Part shown: piece by piece, positions 1 through 6,044 of the stretch
How the letters are laid out: each line of letters opens with the position of its first letter
Numbering within the stretch: the first letter of the stretch is position 1
NCBI GenBank assembly: GCA_910585355.1
Contig: CAJUDN010000091.1
Location: 1-7,367, forward strand
DNA from: an uncultured Lachnospiraceae bacterium
Lineage (GTDB): Bacteria; Bacillota_A; Clostridia; Lachnospirales; Lachnospiraceae
Direction of reading: 5' to 3'
Length of the DNA: 7,367 nt
Notes under the pieces: generated by a model
Databases searched by the model: none
The model's input: only the letters and a program-made list of their open reading frames with translations
What the model was told of the DNA's origin: nothing
Position numbers and translations under genes: made by a program

Positions 1-52
1 TATACCGCAAAGTGGGGCGTGCAGATGACGGGAATGAATGTTCAGACACGCT

Positions 53-1759
53 CTAATTATTTTCTTCCAAAAGCATGGCTCCGCGCATTTCAATGCGTGG
101 ACCGCCGCGCTTTTCCAGATATGCCCGCGTGATGGTCACAGAGCCGATATTGGGATCTTTGGGGATCTCATACATAATATCCAGCATGAACTCCTCTAAA
201 ATCGCCCGCAGGGCCCGGGCTCCTGTCTCCTTCTTAAGCGCCTCCTCGGCGATCTGCTCCAGAGCATCCTCCTCAAACCGAAGCTCTACCTCATCCATCT
301 CCAAAAGTTTTTGGTACTGCTTCAGGATAGCGTTCTTTGGTTCCTTTAAAATCCGTATCAGGAATTCCCTTGTGAGCCCCTGAAGGGTCACAGTCACAGG
401 AAGACGGCCCAAAAACTCCGGAATCATTCCAAAATTTCTTAAATCCTTATTGGTCACTTTGCTCAGGATATTGGGATCCTTATCAAACTTATCCTTGAGA
501 TCAGCGCCAAAACCAATGGAAGCCTGCTCCATCAGACGTTCCTTAATAATATTTTCCAGGTCCGGAAAGGCCCCGCCGCAGATAAACAGAATGTTATCTG
601 TATTGATGGTCTCCATAGGCGTCATGGCATTTTTTTGGTTGGTTCCCACCGGGACCTCCACAGATGCCCCCTCTAAAAGCTTCAAAAGCTCCTGCTGTAC
701 AGATTCTCCACTTACATCCCTGGTGTTTGTGGACTTTTTCTTAGCAATTTTATCAATCTCGTCGATGAATACAATTCCCATTTCCGCCCGGTCCACATCG
801 TTTTCGGCAGCGGATAAAAGCTTGGAAATCACGCTCTCAATATCATCTCCAATGTATCCGGCTTCCGTGAGAGATGTAGCATCCGCAATAGCTAAGGGAA
901 CATTCAAAAGTTTTGCCAGCGTCTTTACCAGATAGGTTTTTCCGCTTCCCGTAGGACCGATCATAAGAATATTGGACTTTTCGATTTCCACGCCTTCCCC
1001 ATATTTTTTTGCATCCGGAGAGGTACGCTCAAAGACCCGCTTATAATGGTTGTAAACCGCTACGGATATGACCTTTTTGGCCTGTTCCTGGCCGATCACG
1101 TATTCGTCCAGCTGTTCCTTTATGATATGAGGAGCCGGGATATCTTCCAATTTAAAGAGTTCCTTTTTCTCCCCGCTCTTTTTTTTCTTCACTCGCTTTT
1201 TTCCGGTAATTGCGCCTAAGTCGATCTGGCCGATGGGAATTCCCCATCCCATGTTCCCCCATGGAAAACCGCCCTGAGAGGAGTCCTGCTCTTCTTCCTC
1301 ATCCCCCTCCCCGTCGGGTTCATTTTCCGTCTCGGCTTCCTGCCGTATAATGCTCTCCGCCCCGGTTTCCTGCCAAACTTCCTTCTCCTCACCGGCCTCT
1401 TTGGGAACTTTCTCCGCCTCACCGGCTTCCTGCCGGGTCTTCTTCTCCCCCTCTGCTTCCCTTTTATTTTTCTGGGCGTCCTCCTTCGAAGCCGCTGGAG
1501 CAGTCTGCCACATGCCGAATGGCATACCGCCGTTCCAGAGCAGCTCCGGCGTCACTCCGGAGAACTTCCCGAAATCAATTCCGCTCTTTGTAACGGTATC
1601 AAAGGCCTTCTGCATACAATCCCGGCAGACATCGACCCCGCCTGGCATGGTAATCATCTTTCCGGCCTTGCTCTCCGGCCTGCGGCAGACATAACATACC
1701 TTTTCATACTCATCCTCATGGAATTCCTGTCCGTTCTTCTCTTTACGTTCCAAGTTCAT
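53..1759 (-). CDS. clpX: ClpX-family AAA+ unfoldase paralogue with a large acidic repeat insert
   Basis: ATP-dependent unfoldase of the ClpX family, expected to feed cytoplasmic substrates to ClpP. Numbering is from the ATG at 1759 (568 aa; E. coli ClpX is 424). An N-terminal zinc finger has Cys22/Cys25 and Cys45/Cys48. Residues about 84-194 form a charged, Glu-rich linker with five 10-residue repeats, absent from ordinary ClpX. The AAA+ domain follows: Walker A GPTGSGKT (268-275), pore loop GYIG (301-304, usually GYVG), Walker B VFIDE (Asp333/Glu334), arginine finger in EFLGRLP (Arg452) and sensor 2 GARALR (about Arg515). The ClpP-docking tripeptide IGF is present (415-417), so ClpP partnership is likely. 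The usual RKH substrate loop reads QKN (375-377). The frame is open upstream to an ATG at 1867, but those 36 extra residues are unlike ClpX and span a promoter. The gene stands alone, not beside clpP or tig, which suggests a second ClpX copy; that is inference. Confidence 0.93.
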   Translation of the reverse strand: MNLERKEKNGQEFHEDEYEKVCYVCRRPESKAGKMITMPGGVDVCRDCMQKAFDTVTKSGIDFGKFSGVTPELLWNGGMPFGMWQTAPAASKEDAQKNKREAEGEKKTRQEAGEAEKVPKEAGEEKEVWQETGAESIIRQEAETENEPDGEGDEEEEQDSSQGGFPWGNMGWGIPIGQIDLGAITGKKRVKKKKSGEKKELFKLEDIPAPHIIKEQLDEYVIGQEQAKKVISVAVYNHYKRVFERTSPDAKKYGEGVEIEKSNILMIGPTGSGKTYLVKTLAKLLNVPLAIADATSLTEAGYIGDDIESVISKLLSAAENDVDRAEMGIVFIDEIDKIAKKKSTNTRDVSGESVQQELLKLLEGASVEVPVGTNQKNAMTPMETINTDNILFICGGAFPDLENIIKERLMEQASIGFGADLKDKFDKDPNILSKVTNKDLRNFGMIPEFLGRLPVTVTLQGLTREFLIRILKEPKNAILKQYQKLLEMDEVELRFEEDALEQIAEEALKKETGARALRAILEEFMLDIMYEIPKDPNIGSVTITRAYLEKRGGPRIEMRGAMLLEENN

Positions 1760-1768
1760 TCTCCTTCT
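1760..1768 (-). promoter_or_regulatory. Ribosome binding site deciding the clpX-paralogue start
   Basis: On the minus strand AGAAGGAGA directly abuts the ATG at 1759, leaving only 1 base between AGGAG and the ATG, which is too close to be optimal. Two codons downstream a TTG (1753-1751) sits 7 bases from AGGAG, a normal distance. Translation may therefore start at this TTG, making a 566-residue protein. The motif still supports a start here rather than at the ATG at 1867. Confidence 0.6.
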
Positions 1769-1799
1769 GCTTTCCCTGTATAAACTAATATAAGTAATA

Positions 1800-1828
1800 A
1801 TTATAAAGCATTTTTCTTCTGCCCGCAA
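1800..1828 (-). promoter_or_regulatory. Sigma-A-type promoter of the clpX paralogue
   Basis: On the minus strand the -35 hexamer is TTGCGG (1828-1823), followed by a 17-bp spacer and a perfect -10 hexamer TATAAT (1805-1800). Transcription would start near 1793, giving a leader of about 34 bases to the ATG at 1759. The -35 matches consensus at only 3 of 6 positions, but spacing and -10 are ideal. No CtsR-type heptad repeats or CIRCE element were seen nearby. Confidence 0.65.
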
Positions 1829-1872
1829 GCAAAACCGAATGCGCTTTCCTAACAGCATTTCCCCCACCGCAG

Positions 1873-1915
1873 AAAAGAGGCCCTTCCCCGCATAACGCGG
1901 GCAAGAGCCCCTTTT
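1873..1915 (-). terminator. Rho-independent terminator of htrA
   Basis: Two 19-base arms (1873-1891 and 1897-1915) pair around the 5-base loop ATAAC with a single G-G mismatch and a few G-T pairs. The minus-strand 3' arm ends in TTTTCT. The hairpin begins 4 bases after the htrA stop codon and lies just upstream of the clpX-paralogue promoter, so it separates the two transcription units. The U-run is short, so some read-through is possible. Confidence 0.8.
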
Positions 1916-1919
1916 CCTC

Positions 1920-3521
1920 CTAATTTTCCTGTTCTTCCTGCTGCGGGCGGTTCTTTAAAGTAACCTCTACCTGCCGTTCCACATATTCTCCGTTCTCCAT
2001 GGACTGTACCGTAAGAGTCACCGTGGTGCCTGCCTTATAGTAAGTTAATAACCCTGTCAGATCCGCATTGGTTCTCACGGTCTCCCCATCAAATTTCGTA
2101 ATGATGTCTTTCTCCCGGAGACCGGAAGCCGCGGCTGCGGAATTTTCAGTGATTTTGTAAACATAAACCCCCTGGGGCATTCCGTACAGCTGGGCCATCA
2201 TGGAATCAACATTCTGAACCTGAATTCCCAGATATCCCTGCTCTTCTTCTGCAACCTCAATCTTCGTGGTTCTCAGCTTCAACTCCTCAATAATATCCTT
2301 GGCATAGGAAATCGGGATTGCATATCCAACGCCTTCCACGCTCGCATCCGCATATTTGGCTTCATTGATGCCGATAACCTCGCCTCTGGAATTTAAAAGG
2401 GCGCCGCCGCTGTTTCCGGGATTAATGGCCGCATCTGTCTGGATTACTTTTTTATTGATGCCATCCACAGTAACCTCACGGTCCAGGGCGCTTACATGGC
2501 CTACGGTTACGCTCTGGCCGCGGCCCAGCGCATTACCGATGGCAATAACGCCCTGACCCATCTTCAGGGAATCAGAATCCCCCAGTGTGGCAGCCTTAAT
2601 CTGTTCCTTTGTATCAGCGGAAATTTTTTCAAGCGGAACTGCAATGACTGCCAGATCAGACTCGGAATCCGTTCCCTTTATGGCTGCTTCCGCAACACTC
2701 TCATCGATAAAAGAGACCGCAAGGCTGGAAGAATCTTCGATTACATGGTTATTAGTCACAATCAGGACCTCTGTATCATTCTGTCCAATGATGATTCCGG
2801 AACCGCTGCTGGGCACCTCATAGGTCTGTGCCTGGCCAAACCAGGGACTGCTCTTATAAAGCGTGGTGTTGGTAATTGCAACAACCGATGGCATAACCGC
2901 GTCTACGATGGGGGAAACATCCTCAATGACCACTCCGGAGGCAGTACCGGAAGACATCTGGGGAGATGCCGGAACCACCTGCGCTTGCTCCAGGGGGGCT
3001 TCTGCGGATGCCTGCGCCTGAGTCTCAGCCGGAAACATCAATTCCGCCGCCCGGTTCACGCCAAACATAGTTCCTCCGGAAACCACTCCAAAAAGAAGCG
3101 CCGCGGCAGTGATAAGAGCCCCTGTCTTCATATATGAGCGTTTCTTCGGCGTCCTATGTTTCGGCTCCGGCGCCATGTTCCGCCCGGGGTTCTGATTCTG
3201 ACCATACTGGTATGGATTCGTATATGAATTGGGGGCATGGTTTTGATTCTGACCGCCCTGGCTGTAATTATAGTATCCGTACCCGGGATGTCCCTGTGCG
3301 TACTGGTCATAAGGAGAATATCCGGCTCCATTCCGGTCGTTTTGTCCTGTCTGGCTGCCTGAAGCTGCCTGACCGCTCAATCCATATACCTGCCGTCTCT
3401 GGCCTGTCAGCGGTCTTTGTTCTTCCGTTCCCCTTTGGCTTTCTCCCGCCTCCTGGTTCATCCCTGTGCTATTTTCCATATTCATCATATCCTCGCCTTC
3501 TGTCCATTTATTTTCATGCAT
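1920..3521 (-). CDS. htrA: Membrane-anchored HtrA/DegP-type serine protease with one PDZ domain
   Basis: Trypsin-like serine protease of the HtrA family, which degrades or refolds damaged proteins on the outer face of the membrane. The 533-residue protein starts with a Gln/Asn/Tyr/Gly-rich stretch (about 50-115). A basic KKR patch (126-128) precedes one membrane segment (about 133-155), so the N-terminus should be cytoplasmic and the protease external. The protease domain (about 200-410) has the full triad: His259 in TNNHV, Asp289 in SESDLAVI and Ser371 in GNSGG. A single PDZ domain (about 425-525) follows, as in Gram-positive HtrA; E. coli DegP has two. The start at 3521 is backed by AAAGGAGGAG 11 bases upstream. 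Downstream is a terminator, then the clpX paralogue. Upstream lie phased direct repeats that suggest control by a stress-sensing response regulator. The family call is firm; whether it is htrA, htrB or htrC is not. Confidence 0.95.
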   Translation of the reverse strand: MHENKWTEGEDMMNMENSTGMNQEAGESQRGTEEQRPLTGQRRQVYGLSGQAASGSQTGQNDRNGAGYSPYDQYAQGHPGYGYYNYSQGGQNQNHAPNSYTNPYQYGQNQNPGRNMAPEPKHRTPKKRSYMKTGALITAAALLFGVVSGGTMFGVNRAAELMFPAETQAQASAEAPLEQAQVVPASPQMSSGTASGVVIEDVSPIVDAVMPSVVAITNTTLYKSSPWFGQAQTYEVPSSGSGIIIGQNDTEVLIVTNNHVIEDSSSLAVSFIDESVAEAAIKGTDSESDLAVIAVPLEKISADTKEQIKAATLGDSDSLKMGQGVIAIGNALGRGQSVTVGHVSALDREVTVDGINKKVIQTDAAINPGNSGGALLNSRGEVIGINEAKYADASVEGVGYAIPISYAKDIIEELKLRTTKIEVAEEEQGYLGIQVQNVDSMMAQLYGMPQGVYVYKITENSAAAASGLREKDIITKFDGETVRTNADLTGLLTYYKAGTTVTLTVQSMENGEYVERQVEVTLKNRPQQEEQEN

Positions 3522-3628
3522 AAAAAAGATCTCCTCCTTTATGAAACTGTATTATTTCGTTTCGCGACCATCCATCAGGCCTTTACATTCACTGCACGGA
3601 GCAGTTACTGTGTTTTCTTACTTTCTGA

Positions 3629-3656
3629 AGCATAGTCTACCAGTCATTTGTGATAA
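3629..3656 (-). promoter_or_regulatory. Candidate htrA promoter
   Basis: On the minus strand TTATCA (3656-3651) is separated by 16 bp from TATGCT (3634-3629), each matching 4 of 6 consensus bases. Transcription would start near 3622 and give a leader of about 100 bases. The -35 lies inside the proximal copy of the direct repeat, as expected for a promoter needing an activator. The leader contains a small inverted repeat, ACTGC-acgga-GCAGT (3591-3605), of unknown meaning. Confidence 0.4.
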
Positions 3657-3689
3657 AAATGTGATAACTTTCTTATCTATTTGTGAAAA
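3649..3689 (-). promoter_or_regulatory. Helically phased direct repeats upstream of htrA, probable regulator site
   Basis: Read on the plus strand, TGTGATAA occurs at 3649-3656 and 3660-3667, and TGTGAAAA at 3682-3689. Offsets are 11 and 22 bp, one and two helical turns. The missing phase position (3671-3678) holds a weak 4-of-8 match. OmpR/PhoB-type response regulators bind direct repeats with about 11-bp periodicity, and htrA genes of Gram-positives are often under two-component control (CssRS in Bacillus, CiaRH in Streptococcus). The regulator here cannot be named. Confidence 0.55.
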
Positions 3690-3783
3690 CTCATACCATA
3701 CAGGCATCCCGCAATCCATGCCATATGGCGCTCCGAAGTCCATACGCTTCAGGCAGGCGGGCTCTACGCGGCAAAGTATATTT
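3690..3783. other. Intergenic stretch between the uppP terminator and htrA control region
   Basis: The gap between htrA and uppP is 312 bases (3522-3833). This part lies outside the recognised promoter, repeats and terminator. It holds a perfect 10-bp palindrome GCCATATGGC (3720-3729) and a weak 6-bp hairpin around 3733-3752, but no gene that could be supported on either strand. Confidence 0.5.
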
Positions 3784-3784
3784 T

Positions 3785-3817
3785 AAGGGGCCATCCGCAT
3801 ATGCCGGACGGCCCCTT
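3785..3817 (-). terminator. Terminator-like hairpin after uppP
   Basis: AAGGGGCC (3785-3792) pairs with GGCCCCTT (3810-3817). After one A-C mismatch, TCCG (3794-3797) pairs with CGGA (3805-3808) around a 7-base loop. The stem starts 17 bases past the uppP stop. On the minus strand the tail reads TTAAAATATACTTT, which is AT-rich but not a clean U-run, so termination may be incomplete. Confidence 0.65.
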
Positions 3818-3833
3818 CTCATGGCTTTGGCGC

Positions 3834-4673
3834 TTACAGCGCTAAAAGTGCCGTAAGACTAAAATATATCAGTACAATAACGCCCAAAACAATCCGGTAA
3901 TATCCAAAGAAGCGGAAGTCATGACGTTTCACATAGTTTAACAGGAATTTAATCGAATACATGGAAACCAGAAAAGCAATTATCATACCTGCAAGCATAA
4001 AGAAAATTTCCACTGCCGAAAATGCCAGGCCATAATGTATAATCTTAAGCAGGCTGGCTCCAAACATCACCGGAATCCCAAGGAAAAACGTAAACTCTGA
4101 CGCTGCCGTTCTGGAACATCCGAGGAGCATGGCGCCTAAAATTGTGGCACCTGACCGGGAGGTTCCAGGAATCAGCGCCAGGAGCTGAAACAGCCCGATA
4201 TAAAAAGCGTTCAAATAGCTGATCTGAGAAACTTTTTTAATTGGGAAGTCCATAAATTCATTGTGTTTTTCCAAAACAATGAACAAAATACCATAAATAA
4301 TCAACATGGCAGCCACCACATAAGGATTATAAAGGTACGTATCCAGAATCTCGTCCAAAAGAATTCCCACAACTGCCGCCGGAAGGCAGGCAATAACTAT
4401 TTTAAACCACAGATGCCATGTAGCCAGGCGCTGGGGCTCCTTTTTCCCCGGATCCCATGGGTTCAGCCGCCGAAAATATAAGACCAGTACAGCCAGAATG
4501 GCGCCAAGCTGAATCACCACCCGGAACACATTCATAAAGTCCGCTGATACATTCAGATGCACAATATTCTCTACCAGTATCAAATGTCCGGTGCTACTGA
4601 TAGGAAGCCATTCCGTGAAGCCCTCCACCAAACCGAAAACAACGATTTTCAAAAACTCAATGAATCCGCTCAT
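3834..4673 (-). CDS. uppP: Undecaprenyl-diphosphate phosphatase (UppP/BacA)
   Basis: Integral membrane phosphatase that converts undecaprenyl diphosphate to undecaprenyl phosphate, recycling the lipid carrier for peptidoglycan and other surface polymers; overexpression in bacteria gives bacitracin resistance. The 279-residue length is typical. The signature regions are intact: the ExxxE motif (Glu17, Glu21), ISSTGH with Ser27 and His30, and PGTSRSG (169-175) with Arg173, equivalent to the catalytic residues described for E. coli UppP. Most of the rest is hydrophobic, forming several membrane segments. The ATG follows the ung stop codon by a single base (TAG-T-ATG), and its ribosome binding site AGGAG lies within the last codons of ung, 6 bases away, so its translation is probably coupled to ung. 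It is the last gene of the operon. Confidence 0.97.
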   Translation of the reverse strand: MSGFIEFLKIVVFGLVEGFTEWLPISSTGHLILVENIVHLNVSADFMNVFRVVIQLGAILAVLVLYFRRLNPWDPGKKEPQRLATWHLWFKIVIACLPAAVVGILLDEILDTYLYNPYVVAAMLIIYGILFIVLEKHNEFMDFPIKKVSQISYLNAFYIGLFQLLALIPGTSRSGATILGAMLLGCSRTAASEFTFFLGIPVMFGASLLKIIHYGLAFSAVEIFFMLAGMIIAFLVSMYSIKFLLNYVKRHDFRFFGYYRIVLGVIVLIYFSLTALLAL

Positions 4674-4674
4674 A

Positions 4675-5355
4675 CTATTCTCCTATATTTTCAATCTGCC
4701 AGTCGATGGCTTCCAGGCCATTGGCAGTCAGATATTTATTCGCTTTACTGAATGGGCGGCTGCCGAAAAAACCGCGGTATGCCGACAGGGGACTGGGATG
4801 GGGAGCCTCTAAAATCAGATGCTTGGGATTGTTTAACATTGCTTTCTTCGTCTGAGCCGGCTTTCCCCAGAGGATAAACACCATCGGCCTGTCCTGCTCA
4901 TTTAAGACCCGGATTGCGGCATTGGTAAACTCTTCCCATCCAATGTTTCTGTGAGAATTGGCGGCATGAGCCCGCACTGTCAGCACCGTATTCAAAAGCA
5001 TAACGCCCTGATCGGCCCACTTTTTTAGATAACCGTTATTGGGAATGTAACAGCCGCAGTCCTCATGAAGCTCCCGGTAAATATTCACCAGTGACGGAGG
5101 AATCAGAACATCCGGCTTTACGGAGAAGCAGAGGCCATGAGCCTGCCCCGGCTCATGATAGGGATCCTGCCCCAAAATCACCACTTTCACCCTGGAAAGC
5201 GGGGTAAAAGCAAAGGCGTTAAAGATATCATCGGGCGCCGGATACACTTCTCTGGTGCTGTACTCTTCTTTTATGGTTTCATACAATTTTTTGTAATATG
5301 GCTTCTTAAATTCACCGCTCATTGGCTCCAGCCAGTCATTGCTAATTGCTGCCAT
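4675..5355 (-). CDS. ung: Uracil-DNA glycosylase, family 1
   Basis: Excises uracil from DNA to start base-excision repair after cytosine deamination or dUTP misincorporation. The 226-residue length fits family 1. The water-activating motif GQDPYH (62-67, catalytic Asp64) is intact. The DNA-intercalating motif HPSPLS (186-191) is intact too, with His186. LLNTVLTV (120-127) carries the uracil-recognising Asn122, and Phe77 sits in the expected GLCFSV segment. The start at 5355 is supported by AGGAGG 9 bases upstream. The reading frame overlaps the end of the preceding Sir2-like gene by 14 bases, implying translational coupling, and its stop lies one base before uppP. Confidence 0.98.
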   Translation of the reverse strand: MAAISNDWLEPMSGEFKKPYYKKLYETIKEEYSTREVYPAPDDIFNAFAFTPLSRVKVVILGQDPYHEPGQAHGLCFSVKPDVLIPPSLVNIYRELHEDCGCYIPNNGYLKKWADQGVMLLNTVLTVRAHAANSHRNIGWEEFTNAAIRVLNEQDRPMVFILWGKPAQTKKAMLNNPKHLILEAPHPSPLSAYRGFFGSRPFSKANKYLTANGLEAIDWQIENIGE

Positions 5356-5872
5356 GTTTCTCCTCCTTACTCCACTCTGCCATAAACAATACAGAATCCT
5401 CCTGCACGGCAGCGGCTTTTTCCTTCAGCTCATCTGTAATCTGGTAAAGCTTTTTATGAACCCGATATAAACGGGCCTTCTTATTAATGAATGCCATTTT
5501 CTCAAACGGCCACCGAATCATTGTGGGATGCAGAAAGTTCTCTCCCAGCTCCAGAAGAACCGTTTTTTTGTTTAAAGTCCCGGCCAGCCACTTCATGTAA
5601 CCGTCCCACTCATCCTCTGTTAATGATACGTCAAGAGGAGCCACCATATGCGTCTTTTCAAATCCGCGTTTCAAAAGCGCCTCCGGATTCAATGTCGTAA
5701 TCACGAAGTAGTCTTTTCCACCCACTGCCTCTAAGAGGAAGGAAAACGCCTCCTTCAGGATTTTCTCCTTCTCCGTTCCATCTTCCTCCCATTCTGCCCC
5801 GATTCCAATCAAAATCTTTTCGGCATCGGCCATCATTTTCTTCATTTCGCGTCTGATTTCACACACTTCCAT
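5342..5872 (-). CDS. Small degenerate Sir2-like (NAD-binding fold) protein, function unknown
   Basis: A soluble 176-residue protein without signal peptide or membrane segment. Its order of motifs resembles the Sir2-like proteins of Clostridia. Residues 19-27 (KILIGIGAE) sit where Sir2 has its GAG nucleotide-binding loop. YFVITTLNPEALLKRGF (55-71) resembles the TxN-D region. VLLELGENF (105-113) with HPTMIRWPFEKM (115-126) resembles the late ELG...IIR-PF segment. The catalytic His and the zinc-binding cysteines are absent (the only Cys is residue 4), and the protein is shorter than active sirtuins, so deacylase activity is unlikely. The start at 5872 is supported by AGGAG 6 bases upstream. It is first in an operon with ung and uppP and overlaps ung by 14 bases. 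The Sir2 link comes from pattern reading only; an unrelated Rossmann-like protein is the alternative. Confidence 0.6.
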   Translation of the reverse strand: MEVCEIRREMKKMMADAEKILIGIGAEWEEDGTEKEKILKEAFSFLLEAVGGKDYFVITTLNPEALLKRGFEKTHMVAPLDVSLTEDEWDGYMKWLAGTLNKKTVLLELGENFLHPTMIRWPFEKMAFINKKARLYRVHKKLYQITDELKEKAAAVQEDSVLFMAEWSKEEKHGSN

Positions 5873-5932
5873 GGTCTTCTCCTACCCCTTGTTGTTCGGT
5901 GGAAGCCGGGCGTCCGCCGCTCCGCCAGATTC

Positions 5933-5961
5933 AGTATAGCACAAAATGCGCCCGGATTCAA
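5933..5961 (-). promoter_or_regulatory. Promoter of the Sir2-like-ung-uppP operon
   Basis: On the minus strand TTGAAT (5961-5956), a 17-bp spacer, then TATACT (5938-5933) preceded by TGC, giving an extended -10 element. Transcription should start near 5926, leaving a leader of about 54 bases. No other convincing promoter was seen inside the three coupled genes. Confidence 0.75.
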
Positions 5962-5976
5962 CAAAAGCAGAAGGCC

Positions 5977-6005
5977 TTGCAATTTACCTTTTTTTCTTAT
6001 ATACT
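5977..6005 (+). promoter_or_regulatory. Promoter of the RlmI-like methyltransferase gene
   Basis: TTGCAA (5977-5982), a 17-bp spacer containing seven consecutive T, then TATACT (6000-6005). Transcription should start near 6012, downstream of the first in-frame ATG at 5946. This supports the later start at 6045. Its -35 is only 15 bp from the -35 of the divergent operon promoter. Confidence 0.7.
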
Positions 6006-6044
6006 GGCTATATCATTCGTTGCCTTCAGGCAGAAAGGATCATC

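Noticed and set aside
1760..1867. A 36-residue N-terminal extension of the ClpX paralogue from ATG 1867
   Set aside because: The residues are unlike any ClpX N-terminus, and the region contains a TATAAT promoter and a ribosome binding site serving a start near 1759.
2496..3137. A 213-residue plus-strand reading frame inside htrA
   Set aside because: It is antisense to a clearly coding HtrA protease domain and shows no recognisable domain; long open frames opposite real genes are common at this base composition.
3618..3719. A 33-residue reading frame on the minus strand upstream of htrA
   Set aside because: It overlaps the htrA promoter and direct repeats, its only GGAG is 11 bases from the ATG, and the peptide resembles nothing I recognise.
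5946..6044. A 33-residue N-terminal extension of the methyltransferase from ATG 5946
   Set aside because: It spans the predicted promoter, has no ribosome binding site, and the RlmI family starts at the residues encoded from 6045.
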